Source of the DNA: CAVQEK01 sp963711495
GTDB lineage: Bacteria > Bacteroidota > Bacteroidia > Cytophagales > Cyclobacteriaceae
Assembly (NCBI GenBank): GCA_963711495.1
Contig: CAVQEK010000004.1
Span: forward strand, 1,488,001 to 1,552,000
DNA length: 64,000 bases
Reading direction: 5' to 3'
Part shown: positions 53,918 through 63,001 of the stretch, in pieces
Layout: every line of letters begins with the position of its first letter
Position numbering within the stretch: position 1 is the stretch's first letter
The notes under the pieces: model-generated
What the model was told of the DNA's origin: nothing
What the model saw: only the letters and a program-made list of their open reading frames with translations
The model's database searches: none
Translations under genes and position numbers: made by a program

Positions 53918-55099
53918 ATGTTTAAATCACAGATTGTTATTTTGATCGGCCTCAGCTTCATTGCCTGTGATACCCTCGCTCAGCAATTATTGTGGAAATT
54001 TGGGACGAGCGATCGTGTATATTCTACTCCGGCTATTGAACAGGGAAGTGTGTATTTTGGGAGTAATGACGGCTTTTTTTATGCATTAGACCAGCAATCG
54101 GGAAAGCTGATCTGGAAATTCCAAACTGGCGGTAAGGTGGCTTCGTCTGCGGCTGTCGCTGGTAATTTGGTGATTTTCAGTAGTGGAGATGGGGTCATAT
54201 ATGCTTTGGACCGGTTGTCAGGAAAAGTAGTGTGGAAATTTGCTTCGAAAGGGGACACCCAATATGACCTTTGGGATTACTACCGGTCTTCGCCAGTGGT
54301 GCATCGCGACCGGGTATTTTGGGGCAGTGGTGATAGTACGGTTTATGCTTTGAGGCTAAAAGACGGCAGTGATGTCTGGCGTTATAAAACCGGAGGAGTG
54401 GTACATGCCACTCCGGTAGTGACTGACAGTGTGATATATATCGGGAGTTACGACGGCAATCTTTATGCATTGAACGACGAGGATGGTCAGCTATTGTGGA
54501 AATTCAAAACGGTGGGAGACACTTATTTTCCCAAAGGAGAGATCCAGCGCAGTGCCACCTTGGATGACGGGACATTGTTTTTTGGAAGCCGTGATTTTAA
54601 TATTTACGCCATCGATGCCACCAGCGGCACCGGTCACTGGAACATGAAAGAACATGGTAGTTGGGTGATCGCGTCACCGCTGGTTTTTGGCGGAAATATT
54701 TATTTTGGCACCTCAGACTCACATGCCTTTTATTGCATGAACAAAACTTCGGGGGAAGTCATATGGCGAATGGCGTTAAATATGCGCTCTTACGACAAAC
54801 CGGCCATTAGGGACAGCACCGTCTTTTTTGGTTGTTTTAACGGCAAGCTCTATGGCGTCGACGCCGGAACAGGTGCGATAAAATGGGAATTTCAAACGGA
54901 TGGAAGTAAAGAGAATTATAATGAAGTGTATGACAAAAATGATCATTTCAGACCTGATTTTCCCATTTATGGCAAAGATTATGAAGTTGCCGAGAAAATG
55001 ATCCATAAAATGGGCGCTATCCTTTCATCTCCGGTCATTGCTGGAGATGTGATCTATTTTGGCAGCTCCGATGGCAAATTGTACGCGGTCAAATTGTAG
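53918..55099 (+). CDS. PQQ-like beta-propeller repeat protein
   Basis: A 393-residue exported protein. Signal MFKSQIVILIGLSFIACDTLAQ; the cysteine could also make it a lipoprotein. About eight propeller blades follow, each with a G-x-x-x-W-x-F strand pair: YFGSNDGFFYALDQQSGKLIWKF, then VIYALDRLSGKVVWKF, DGNLYALNDEDGQLLWKF, NGKLYGVDAGTGAIKWEF and the last YFGSSDGKLYAVKL. This is the PQQ/BamB-like repeat; no quinoprotein catalytic residues are seen, so a scaffold or binding role is likely. It stands alone. Confidence 0.88.
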   Translation: MFKSQIVILIGLSFIACDTLAQQLLWKFGTSDRVYSTPAIEQGSVYFGSNDGFFYALDQQSGKLIWKFQTGGKVASSAAVAGNLVIFSSGDGVIYALDRLSGKVVWKFASKGDTQYDLWDYYRSSPVVHRDRVFWGSGDSTVYALRLKDGSDVWRYKTGGVVHATPVVTDSVIYIGSYDGNLYALNDEDGQLLWKFKTVGDTYFPKGEIQRSATLDDGTLFFGSRDFNIYAIDATSGTGHWNMKEHGSWVIASPLVFGGNIYFGTSDSHAFYCMNKTSGEVIWRMALNMRSYDKPAIRDSTVFFGCFNGKLYGVDAGTGAIKWEFQTDGSKENYNEVYDKNDHFRPDFPIYGKDYEVAEKMIHKMGAILSSPVIAGDVIYFGSSDGKLYAVKL

Positions 55100-55114
55100 T
55101 GCCTTGGCGGGATT

Positions 55115-55155
55115 GGCAATGGTGAATAGGCAATGGTGAATAGGCAATGGTGAAT
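55115..55155. repeat. 14 bp tandem repeat, about three units
   Basis: GGCAATGGTGAATA is repeated at 55115, 55129 and 55143 (last unit one base short). A related inverted string, GCCAATTGTCTATTGCC, follows at about 55174. Confidence 0.85.
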
Positions 55156-55230
55156 GATAAATGGACCAAATTGCCAATTGTCTATTGCCCACGGCCTACT
55201 CAATTTATGCAATTGTTGAGCACTAGGTCG

Positions 55231-55716
55231 CTACTCGCCTTGTAATTTTGCCAGCCATTCCTGCTCCCGTTCACTCATTTCTTTGGGTGTGAATTCCAAC
55301 TGAAAGGTGGCAATTGTCCAGCAGTGCCCAAACGGATCTTTCACTTTACCGTGACGGTCTCCCCAAAAAGCGTCTTCCATTTGCATCAGTACTTCACAGC
55401 CGGCATTGACGGCTTTTTTAAATAGGGCGTCACAATCTTTGACATAAACCCAAAGTGTGGCGGTGGCGCCTTTTCCTGCACCATGCTCCCAACTTCCCGG
55501 CCAGGCGTCGGCCATCATAATGTTGGAATCACCGATCTTAAGCATGGAATGCATAACGGTTTGTCCGCCGGGACCGGGAACCGGAGGCGACGTCAATTCG
55601 GCGCCGAATGCTTTCTGATAAAAATCGATGGCTTGATGACAGTCGCCATCGAACCACAGGTATGGGGTTACGGAATGCATGCCTTCAGGCATTGGTTTGG
55701 AAGCTTTTTTAGCCAT
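55231..55716 (-). CDS. VOC-superfamily (glyoxalase-like, PhnB-type) protein
   Basis: A 161-residue cytosolic protein of two beta-alpha-beta-beta-beta units. HSVTPYLWFDGDCHQAIDFYQKAFGAE opens the first unit and LWVYVKDCDALFKKAVNAGCEVLMQMEDAFWGDRHGKVKDPFGHCWTIA closes the second. The GDRxGxxxDPFGHxW motif is typical of PhnB-like members; activity is usually unknown. The N-terminal KKASKPMPEGM is an unstructured extension. Stands alone. Confidence 0.9.
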   Translation of the reverse strand: MAKKASKPMPEGMHSVTPYLWFDGDCHQAIDFYQKAFGAELTSPPVPGPGGQTVMHSMLKIGDSNIMMADAWPGSWEHGAGKGATATLWVYVKDCDALFKKAVNAGCEVLMQMEDAFWGDRHGKVKDPFGHCWTIATFQLEFTPKEMSEREQEWLAKLQGE

Positions 55717-55828
55717 GTTTGTAGGGTTGTTTTTAATATTCGAAAAAAGGAATTTTAGAAGATTATGTTTAAATCAGAGGCATAACAAAGCACGTGATCT
55801 GCTATGCCTCTGCCTGGTCAATCAACCA

Positions 55829-56860
55829 TTATTTTGATTCCGGAATGCGGTTGGTCATTTGGCGTTCCACCATCCAGCCGGGGTATTCCGGTCGCAACTG
55901 ACTGGCAGCATCGAGCGCATTCAGTTCATCGGCCGATAATTTGATAGTGGTTGAATGAATATTCGAACGTAATTGTTCTACAGTCTTGGCCCCGATGATG
56001 GTGCTGGTCACACCGTGCTGATGGCGTACCCAGGCCAGAGCAATTTCCGCAGCGGTAACGTCATGTGTTTTACCGATCTTGATCATCACATCGATAATGT
56101 CGTATGCCCTTTCTTTATCCACTGGCGGAAAATCGAAATTATCCCGCCGGGATCCACCGCCGGTATTTTGACTTTTGCGGGTATATTTCCCGGAGAGAAA
56201 ACCACCCGCCAAAGGGCTCCAAGGCATAAAGCCGAGATTTTCCGACCTGGCCAGGGGCAGTACTTCTCTTTCGGAATCACGACCGGCCACTGAATAATAG
56301 TATTGCATTGCTTTGAATTCGTGCCATCCATGTTGTTTGGCAATGTCAAGGGCTTTCATCACCATCCAGGCGGGCCAGTTGCAGACACCCACATAGCGTA
56401 CCCGGCCGGACATCACCACATCGTGCAGGGAGTGAACGATCTCTTCGACCGGGAGCACAGCATCAACGCCGTGCACATACAGCAGGTCGATGTGGTCCAT
56501 TTGCAGCCGCTGGAGGCTTTCATCCACGGACTGGAAAATATGGTATCGCGATAGCCCCTGGTTATTCAATTCTTCTCCCATTTTGCCCCGCACCTTGGTA
56601 GCGATAAAAAGTTCATTGCGGTTGATCCCTTGCTGTTTAAGGCTTTCGCCCAGTAATTTTTCCGAAAGTCCGAATGAATAAACATTGGCGGTATCGATAA
56701 AATTGATGCCGGTATCCACCGCCATTTTTACCAGGGCATTCACTTCATCCTGTTGTTGCTGGCCAATGGCTTCCCAGAATCCTTTTCCGCCAAAAGTCAT
56801 GGTGCCAAAGCACAGTTCAGAAACCAATACACCGGTATTTCCTAAAAGTTGATAGTTCAT
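55829..56860 (-). CDS. Aldo/keto reductase
   Basis: A 343-residue cytosolic NADPH-dependent oxidoreductase with a TIM barrel. The catalytic tetrad is visible as D and Y in NFIDTANVYSFGLSEKLLG, K in LFIATKVRGKMG and H in IDLLYVHGVD. The NADP end is TSTIIGAKTVEQLRSNI. It resembles the YajO/AKR11-like group acting on small aldehydes or sugars. Start MNYQLLGNTGVLVSELCFGTMTFGG is typical. No partner. Confidence 0.93.
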   Translation of the reverse strand: MNYQLLGNTGVLVSELCFGTMTFGGKGFWEAIGQQQQDEVNALVKMAVDTGINFIDTANVYSFGLSEKLLGESLKQQGINRNELFIATKVRGKMGEELNNQGLSRYHIFQSVDESLQRLQMDHIDLLYVHGVDAVLPVEEIVHSLHDVVMSGRVRYVGVCNWPAWMVMKALDIAKQHGWHEFKAMQYYYSVAGRDSEREVLPLARSENLGFMPWSPLAGGFLSGKYTRKSQNTGGGSRRDNFDFPPVDKERAYDIIDVMIKIGKTHDVTAAEIALAWVRHQHGVTSTIIGAKTVEQLRSNIHSTTIKLSADELNALDAASQLRPEYPGWMVERQMTNRIPESK

Positions 56861-57090
56861 AATGATTTTTACAGGTTATAAAATTTACTACATTAAAAAC
56901 CTGATCCGGCTTCAGATGTTTTTCGCTCCGGCGTGAAATACTATTCAATGAAGGATATTTTCGGATGAAGACCAGAAGATTATGGAACTGTTAATTTAGA
57001 AATTGGATTATTGATATAATGGATTGGAAGTTTGGCCAATTGGCCATAGATTCAATGGTTATATGTTCCAGGTTTAATATTGAAATTATA

Positions 57091-57162
57091 AATAACACAC
57101 AGCGCACAAAGCAAAAATATACGCCACCATCAAAATTGAGTTGCGTTTAGCGACTTGTTAGC
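57091..57162 (+). other. attC-like site g, upstream of the DUF1254 gene
   Basis: AATAACACACAGCGC (57091-57105) faces GCGACTTGTTAGC (57150-57162): the boxes AATAAC and GTTAGC plus GCGC.C.AAAGC / GCGTTTAGCG pair with a few gaps. TGTTAGCGGT here is inverted as ACCGCTAACA at 58739-58748, so the DUF1254 gene is bounded by inverted copies of the box. Confidence 0.35.
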
Positions 57163-57274
57163 GGTCATGCTATACCATGTTAATCAAACATATACTCAAA
57201 CAATTTGGTTTGGACAAAATCAAATAATATTAAGAATGGAATTTGAGTAAAAATTAAAAATAATAGAATAAATC

Positions 57275-58699
57275 ATGAAAAAAACACTTATCACTTTGCT
57301 TACAGTTTTATTGCTGGCAGCTTGCAATCAAACACCAAAAACGTCTTCAGCAGAAGAAAAAACAAACCTTACTGATGAACAAATCATTCGGACATTAAGG
57401 GATGCCTACGAATTCGGTTTTCCGCTCATAGTAATGTATACCACGTAACAAGTGGGAACCAATGTTGACAAAATATATAACCACGGAAGAATTGCAGCCC
57501 CGATAAACCAGATGTCGAGTGCCACACAATTTCCGGACGACAAGTTTCGTGATGTCGTGCGTCCGAATAATGATACTTACTATTCAACCGCTTTCCTAGA
57601 CCTGAAAAATGAACCTATGGTATTGCAAATACCGAACACGAATGGACGTTATGCCCTTTTCCCAATGTTGGATGCATGGACCAATGTATTCTTTTCTCCA
57701 GGAAAAAGAACCACAGGAACAGATGCACAAAACTATTTGATTACAGGCCTTGCCTGGAGCGGGGAAGTACCTGCCAACATGAAACAGGTAAAATCGCCAA
57801 CCAATATGGTTTGGCTGATCGGGCGCATACAGGTAAACAATGTAAAAGATGGTGCCACTAGTGTAAAGAAGATACAGGATGGAATCAAACTTGTTCCTCT
57901 AAGCGCATGGGGAAAAACTTATGTTGCTCCAACAGGTAAGATCGATCCTAATATTCCCCAAAAAACACCTAATGAAATTGTCCTTGGTATGTCTGTAGTT
58001 GATTATTTCAACCTGCTGAACAAGTTAATGGCAGATAATCCCCCTTCTGCCGCTGATGCTGATATGATGCAAAAGCTTGCGCCCTTGGGCATAGCACCGG
58101 GAGGAACATTTGATATCTCCAAACTTCCTGCAGCGATTCAGGATTCTATAAAATTCATTGCAGCCTGGGCTAAAAATGATATGATAGTCAATGGGCTTAG
58201 TGAATCTAAACCTGTAAATGGGTGGTCAGTGAATAGAGGCTTGGGAGATTATAAAACAAACTATTCTTACCGGGCAGGTTTAGCATTCGGAGGTTTAGGT
58301 GCCAATTTGGACGCAGATGCCATTTACCCGGCATCGATGACAGACAGTGATGGTGATCCATACAACGGTTCAAAACATAAATATATATGGCATATCGATG
58401 CGGGGAAGGAACCCCCAGCCAATGCTTTCTGGAGCCTAACCATGTATGACAGCGATGGCTTTCTTTGTGCAAACCCCATCAACCGTTTTGCTATTGGCGA
58501 CAGGAATTCTTTAAAGAAAAACACCGATGGGTCAGTTGATATTTATATTCAAAAAGATAAACCTGCGAAAGACAAAGAAAGCAACTGGTTGCCGGCACCA
58601 GATGGGCCTTTCAATTTGATGCTCCGCGTATACTGGCCAAAAGAAGAAATGATAAATGGAAACTGGACAGCTCCGGGTGTAAAGAAGCAATCGAAATAA
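57275..58699 (+). pseudogene. DUF1254/DUF1214 lipoprotein gene with an in-frame TAA
   Basis: From ATG at 57275 the frame gives a lipoprotein signal (MKKTLITLLTVLLLAACNQT), then AYEFGFPLIVMYTT, TAA at 57446-57448, and continues in the same frame as QVGTNVDKIYNHGRIAAPIN. The rest is intact: DUF1254 (DDKFRDVVRPNNDTYYSTAFLDL), then DUF1214 (KYIWHIDAGKEPPANAFWSLTMYDSDGFL and GPFNLMLRVYWPKEEMINGNW). Without the stop the protein has 474 residues, the normal size. Function of the family is unknown; members are envelope proteins. It is framed by attC-like sites g and h and followed by a group II intron, as in the main array. Confidence 0.85.
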
Positions 58700-58741
58700 A
58701 TCTTTCAAAAAAGGTCCTTATGAAAAAGGGAAGCACGAACC

Positions 58742-58867
58742 GCTAACAGCACCTACCCAAAAGGAGGGGTTTCGTGTTCCAAAGATAGTTTTGTGGTTAA
58801 TGGAAGTTTAGTTTTTCAAATCGAGTTTTGTGGTAAAAGTCCCGCGCTTCGGGTAGCCGCAAAACGT
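58742..58867 (+). other. attC-like site h, 3' of the DUF1254 gene
   Basis: GCTAAC (58742-58747) opens it 42 bases after the stop codon. CACCTACCC pairs with GGGTAGCCGC (58851-58860), and GGAGGGG with CCCGCGC just inside. The right end AAAACGT meets the intron start. The layout equals sites a and b, in plus orientation like the gene it follows. Confidence 0.45.
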
Positions 58868-59362
58868 GTGTGACTTGAATTGGCCCCTTGGGGCTGAATG
58901 CTTTGAAATGGATGGAAGACTGTTGGGAGACCAATGGGTAGGCCTTTCGATGGCGGCCTGCCGGGACAGCCATCAAACCACCTTACGCTGCATTTAGTGG
59001 AAACACTGGTGTGGTGAACGGCTAAGGAAAAACGGGGACATTGATCCCTGTAGGAGAGTGCTGATGGAGCTGAATGAGAATAAACCAGTGACGAAGCCTC
59101 GATAAGGCGAATTACGATGTGAAAAATAGGTAGTTACGTTTGTACCTATGACAAGTGTGGCAGACGACCGGAAGATACCGGCCACATCGCATCCGGGGTT
59201 AAGCCGGCAGGAACACAGTACAGGCCATTTCAAGGAACAAGTGAACTCTATGCTGTCAGGAGAAATCGAGAGAGGAAACCTGCACCCGTGGTTGGGTGAG
59301 GCATAGGGGGCAGACCTGCTCGTAGTAGTGATGAAGTCTCTGTATTGGAGGTGGAGTCTTTT
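58868..59362 (+). mobile_element. Group II intron C, 5' part
   Basis: It starts GTGTGACTTG, with domain I-like stems (GGCCCCTTGGGGC, GGAAGATACCGGCC), the conserved GAAACCTGCACCCG region and the CAGACCTGCTCGTAGTAGTGATGAAG string that usually sits just before the reverse transcriptase gene in another intron class than A and B. The sequence stops resembling an intron at about 59362; protein gene and domains V-VI are absent. It begins right after an attC-like site. Confidence 0.7.
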
Positions 59363-59543
59363 TATGATTTGATTGCTATCAAAAAACTTCGTGTGAAGAT
59401 ATTGAATTCCAAAAGAACTTTTTGCCCTTTCTCTGAATGCTGGCCCTGCCAACTTTTATACCTGTATACCTGTCCTGTAAACTGCGGAATCGTTGGTATG
59501 CATACAATCCTTCCAGGTTTTCTTAAAAAAAATCCGGAAAAAA

Positions 59544-59589
59544 TTGTGAAGTCAAATGACTACGCATATATTTGTAGTCAAATGGCTAC
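59544..59589 (+). promoter_or_regulatory. Promoter with two dyad operators of the ArsR operon
   Basis: GAAGTCAAATGACTAC (59548-59563) and GTAGTCAAATGGCTAC (59574-59589) are two copies of a dyad built on GTAGTCA/TGACTAC, 26 bases apart. Between and into them lies TATATTTG (59567-59574), an exact TAnnTTTG box, with TTG at 59544-59546 as -33 element 20 bases upstream. The second dyad ends three bases before the ArsR start codon. Repressor binding would block both the polymerase and the start region. Confidence 0.7.
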
Positions 59590-59592
59590 ACA

Positions 59593-59916
59593 ATGAATCT
59601 GAGACGAGATGTTTTTCAAGCCATAGCTGACCCGACAAGAAGAGCAATACTTCTATTGGTAGCCACGCAATCCATGACCGCCGGTGCCATAGCCTCAAAC
59701 TTTGATACAGCCAGGCCGACCGTTTCAAAACACTTACAAATACTCACCGAGTGCGAATTACTGGAACAAGAGCAAAACGGCAGAGAGATATACTATCATT
59801 TAAATCCCCAAAAGATCAAAGAAATAGCAGACTTTATTGAACCATTTCGAAAGATGTGGGATGACAGGTTCAATAAATTGGAAACCATCATGAAAAATTA
59901 CAAACCAAAAAAATAG
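59593..59916 (+). CDS. ArsR/SmtB-family transcriptional regulator (SdpR-like)
   Basis: A 107-residue winged-helix repressor. FQAIADPTRRAILLLVATQSMTAGAIASNF is the first part of the fold and TARPTVSKHLQILTECELLEQEQNGREIYYHLNPQKIKEI the recognition helix and wing. No ELCV metal-binding cysteines are present, so it is not an arsenic/zinc sensor of the classic type; it fits the SdpR-like group that is paired with SRPBCC proteins. It heads an operon with the next two genes (6-base gaps) and probably represses itself through the dyads just upstream. Confidence 0.92.
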   Translation: MNLRRDVFQAIADPTRRAILLLVATQSMTAGAIASNFDTARPTVSKHLQILTECELLEQEQNGREIYYHLNPQKIKEIADFIEPFRKMWDDRFNKLETIMKNYKPKK

Positions 59917-59922
59917 TATACC

Positions 59923-60405
59923 ATGGAACAAAAAACAAAAATCAATGCCGAAGACGGCAAACAGGAAATGTTGATAACAAGGGAATTTGATTTGCCATTG
60001 GAATTACTCTTTAAGGCGTATGCAGATTCCGGCATTATCGAGCAATGGATGTCTAACCCGTATTCAACAACTAAATTTCAGAAATTTGATGGTAAAAAGC
60101 ATGGCAGCTATCAATTACAGTCAACGGATGCCCGGGGGAAAGTGCAGTTCAAGGCCAATGGGGTAATCCATGAATTTGTGCCGGACAGGAAAATAACACG
60201 GACATTTGAAATGGAGAATACACCGATGGGTGTCCAGCTTGAGATATATGAATTTGAAAAACTCACTGACAACACCAGCAAACTAAAAATGCATGTTATT
60301 TATGAGTCGGTGGCACAAAGGGACCAGGTGCTGAAGTTACCCTTTGCGCGAGGTTTAAGCATGGCACATGACCGATTACAGGAAGTCGTAAGCAAATTAA
60401 CATAA
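59923..60405 (+). CDS. SRPBCC (AHSA1-like) domain protein
   Basis: A 160-residue protein of the START/Bet v 1 fold. LITREFDLPLELLFKAYADSGIIEQWM is the AHSA1 opening, GKVQFKANGVIHEFVPDRKITRTFEME the central strands, and the last helix starts DQVLKLPFARGLSMAHDRLQEVVSKL. The fold makes a hydrophobic ligand cavity. Genes of this type are regularly the second gene of ArsR-SRPBCC operons; the ligand is unknown. Starts six bases after the regulator's stop. Confidence 0.93.
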   Translation: MEQKTKINAEDGKQEMLITREFDLPLELLFKAYADSGIIEQWMSNPYSTTKFQKFDGKKHGSYQLQSTDARGKVQFKANGVIHEFVPDRKITRTFEMENTPMGVQLEIYEFEKLTDNTSKLKMHVIYESVAQRDQVLKLPFARGLSMAHDRLQEVVSKLT

Positions 60406-60411
60406 CAGATC

Positions 60412-60822
60412 ATGAAAAAGAGAATCCTGCCTGCCGGACGAGCAGGTAAAATTATCTATTGGATTGCCACCATTTGGCTGGCATTGGGAATGATATCAAC
60501 CGGAATGGGACAGTTATTCAAAATGAAAGAGGGAACAGGAGGACTAGATTGGATTACACATTTGGGCTATCCTGTTTACTTGCTGACCATACTGGGTATT
60601 TGGAAAATTTTGGGCGTCGTGGCATTGCTTGTTCCTAAATTCCCTTTACTGAAGGAATGGGCTTATGCTGGCTTTTTCTTTGTCATGTCGGGAGCAATAT
60701 TTTCACATATTGCAACGGGGGATGGCTTCAAAAAAATATGGCCGGCATTGTTATTACTAGTCTTGACCGTGATATCGTGGTACTTCAGGCCTGCAAGCAG
60801 AAAGATCATTCTGTCTGTATAA
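60412..60822 (+). CDS. DoxX-like four-helix membrane protein
   Basis: A 136-residue inner-membrane protein with four hydrophobic helices: IIYWIATIWLALGMISTGMGQLF, YLLTILGIWKILGVVALLVPK, WAYAGFFFVMSGAIFSHIATG and IWPALLLLVLTVISWYF. It belongs to the DoxX-like group often found behind ArsR-SRPBCC pairs. The N-terminus reads MKKRILPAGRAGK, where LPAGRAG is encoded by a short palindrome (60426-60446), a likely insertion that extended the N-terminus. It starts six bases after the SRPBCC gene. Confidence 0.88.
   Translation: MKKRILPAGRAGKIIYWIATIWLALGMISTGMGQLFKMKEGTGGLDWITHLGYPVYLLTILGIWKILGVVALLVPKFPLLKEWAYAGFFFVMSGAIFSHIATGDGFKKIWPALLLLVLTVISWYFRPASRKIILSV
60426..60446. repeat. Palindrome inside the start of the DoxX-like gene
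   Basis: CCTGCCTGCCGGACGAGCAGG has CCTGC/GCAGG ends and encodes LPAGRAG. Peptides of the LPAGRQAG type are the known trace of palindromic insertions in coding regions. Confidence 0.5.
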
Positions 60823-60873
60823 GTTTGGAACAGAAATTTTAGTTAATTAAATCTTTAAAAAGGAGGAATGAAA

Positions 60874-61338
60874 ATGTCTTATATTGTTGATTTTAAAAAC
60901 GTGTCTACAATTGGTTTAGAGTCTTCACCTGTAGCAGAAGCGCTTGCTGGCTTACGTGCCAATGAAGCCCGTTACTTTATGAACAAATACCAGCATGAAT
61001 TTACCGTTGTACCGGCTAATGAAAGCCAGGAGACCCTCGGTTATGTGAACCGGGTTTTGAAAGAAGAACGTGATATTGAATTTGCGGCCAAACCTTTGGA
61101 AACGTCACGCTTTCAAATGGAAAATATCAAATGGACCTATGTCTTTTATGAAGATGGGCTTGGAGTCAATGTTCTGTATACGGTTGATGATCCTAAAAAA
61201 CGGGCCGTTGGTTTTAAACTTTCTGAAGGGATGGAGGTGCCAAAGGAGTTGAAAGGAAAGTTTAAGTTTGCGAGGCAGAAGTCTAAACTTGCCGGAACAA
61301 TTCGGGGTTCGTTTTTTGTGATCAAAGGAGAATATTAA
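60874..61338 (+). CDS. Unknown small soluble protein
   Basis: A 154-residue protein starting MSYIVDFKNVSTIGLESSPVAEAL. ATG at 60874 is chosen because AGGAGG (60861-60866) is seven bases away; the ATG at 60868 is too close to it. Features include ANEARYFMNKYQHEFTVV, YVNRVLKEERDIEFAAKPLETSRFQMENIKWTYVFYEDG and a basic C-terminus (GKFKFARQKSKLAGTIRGSF). No signal peptide or membrane helix. I do not recognise the family with confidence; the strong ribosome site suggests high expression. Confidence 0.7.
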   Translation: MSYIVDFKNVSTIGLESSPVAEALAGLRANEARYFMNKYQHEFTVVPANESQETLGYVNRVLKEERDIEFAAKPLETSRFQMENIKWTYVFYEDGLGVNVLYTVDDPKKRAVGFKLSEGMEVPKELKGKFKFARQKSKLAGTIRGSFFVIKGEY

Positions 61339-61359
61339 GACAAGTGAAGGGATCCAGCC

Positions 61360-61462
61360 GTTTTTTGTTTTGAATGCGGTGTCTATTAGCTTTATGTATC
61401 ATAATGGAGCAGAAACCTGCTATGCTGTCAGGGGATTCCGTGGCGCGCAAGAGTCTGAATTG
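61360..61462 (+). pseudogene. 3' remnant of a DUF4256 gene copy
   Basis: 61391-61461 is closely similar to 62632-62702, the end of the intact DUF4256 gene: YHNGAETCYAVRGFRGA here versus YHNGADSYYAARGFRGS there. Upstream similarity fades with frame changes by about 61360. It shows that a second copy once lay here, before the YdeI gene. Confidence 0.65.
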
Positions 61463-61524
61463 GTTAGCTGCACATCGCAGGACCGGGAAACAAATTAAAA
61501 TAACACACTATGACCGGGAGCAGC

Positions 61525-62103
61525 ATGAATCCTAAGGTTGACTTCTTTTTCAAAAAGGCTTCCAAGTGGCGGTCAGCATGTGAGAAATTAAGAGTGATCA
61601 TCCTTGACTGTGGGCTGAACGAAGAATTGAAGTGGGGTTGTCCTTGTTACACGTTTCAGAGAAATAACATCGTTTTAATACATGGTTTTAAATCATACTG
61701 TGCACTATTATTTTTCAAAGGGGCCTTGTTAAATGATACCGATGGTATTCTGATCCAGCAAACGGAAAAGGTGCAGGCAGCACGCCAGATCCGTTTCACC
61801 AATATTCGTGAAATTGTGGAGATGGCACCCATGCTGAAGGCCTATATTTACGAAGCCATCGAAGTTGAAAGGGCCGGCTTGAAAGTGGCGTTCAAAAAGA
61901 CCAAAGACTTTACCATTCCTGAAGAATTTCAAAAGAAACTTAATGAAAATCCTGTCTTGAAAACTGCTTTTGAGGCATTGACACCGGGACGCCAAAGGGC
62001 GTACATTTTTTATTTTTCTCAACCCAAGCAAACCAAAACCAAGGCGTCAAGGGTTGAAAAATGTATGCAACAAATCCTCGATGGAAAGGGATTAAATGAT
62101 TAG
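61525..62103 (+). CDS. YdeI/OmpD-associated (DUF1801 plus OmdA) family protein
   Basis: A 192-residue cytosolic protein from ATG at 61525 (MNPKVDFFFKKASKWRSACEKLRVIIL); an ATG five codons earlier is possible. The DUF1801 domain shows CGLNEELKWGCPCYTFQRNNIVLIHGFKSYCALLFFKGALL. The C-terminal OmdA part has IPEEFQKKLNENPVLKTAFEALTPGRQRAYIFYFSQPKQTKTKASRVEKCMQQILDGKGLND, whose TPGRQRAY...AKQ..TR pattern is a family hallmark. Function is undefined, with links to stress and peptide resistance in Bacillus relatives. Immediately followed by the DUF4256 gene. Confidence 0.9.
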   Translation: MNPKVDFFFKKASKWRSACEKLRVIILDCGLNEELKWGCPCYTFQRNNIVLIHGFKSYCALLFFKGALLNDTDGILIQQTEKVQAARQIRFTNIREIVEMAPMLKAYIYEAIEVERAGLKVAFKKTKDFTIPEEFQKKLNENPVLKTAFEALTPGRQRAYIFYFSQPKQTKTKASRVEKCMQQILDGKGLND

Positions 62104-62126
62104 TGTATTCGAGATACAATAACAGT

Positions 62127-62702
<576 letters not shown>

Positions 62703-62796
62703 ATGATGTCCGGGTAGTGAAGTGGACAAGGCTGGTTTGTTACACCGGTGGTGGGATAAGGAAATAATTGGATCAAACTTTCAATATTACTTAGTG

Positions 62797-62815
62797 CCTG
62801 CCTGGTGCAGGCAGG
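62797..62815. repeat. 19 bp palindrome in intergenic DNA
   Basis: CCTGCCTGGTGCAGGCAGG, perfect dyad with a three-base centre, in the spacer after the DUF4256 gene. No T-tract follows, so it does not look like a terminator. Apart from it, 62703-63001 holds nothing recognisable. Confidence 0.6.
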
Positions 62816-63001
62816 TTCATTCGAACTGTAAAATAAACAACAGAAAGATCATGCTTTTATCAAGGTTCTTGCCTGCTTTGCAGAAGACGCGGTCCACACA
62901 AACCTTCATTGACGTATAATGGAGGGAACCAGGATATTTCTACGAATCTACACGCATGATCCACGGCGAAATGGATGTCTTCTTAAATAAATTGAGAACT
63001 T

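Noticed and set aside
55115..55155. CRISPR array
   Set aside because: Repeat units are 14 bases, directly adjacent and without spacers.
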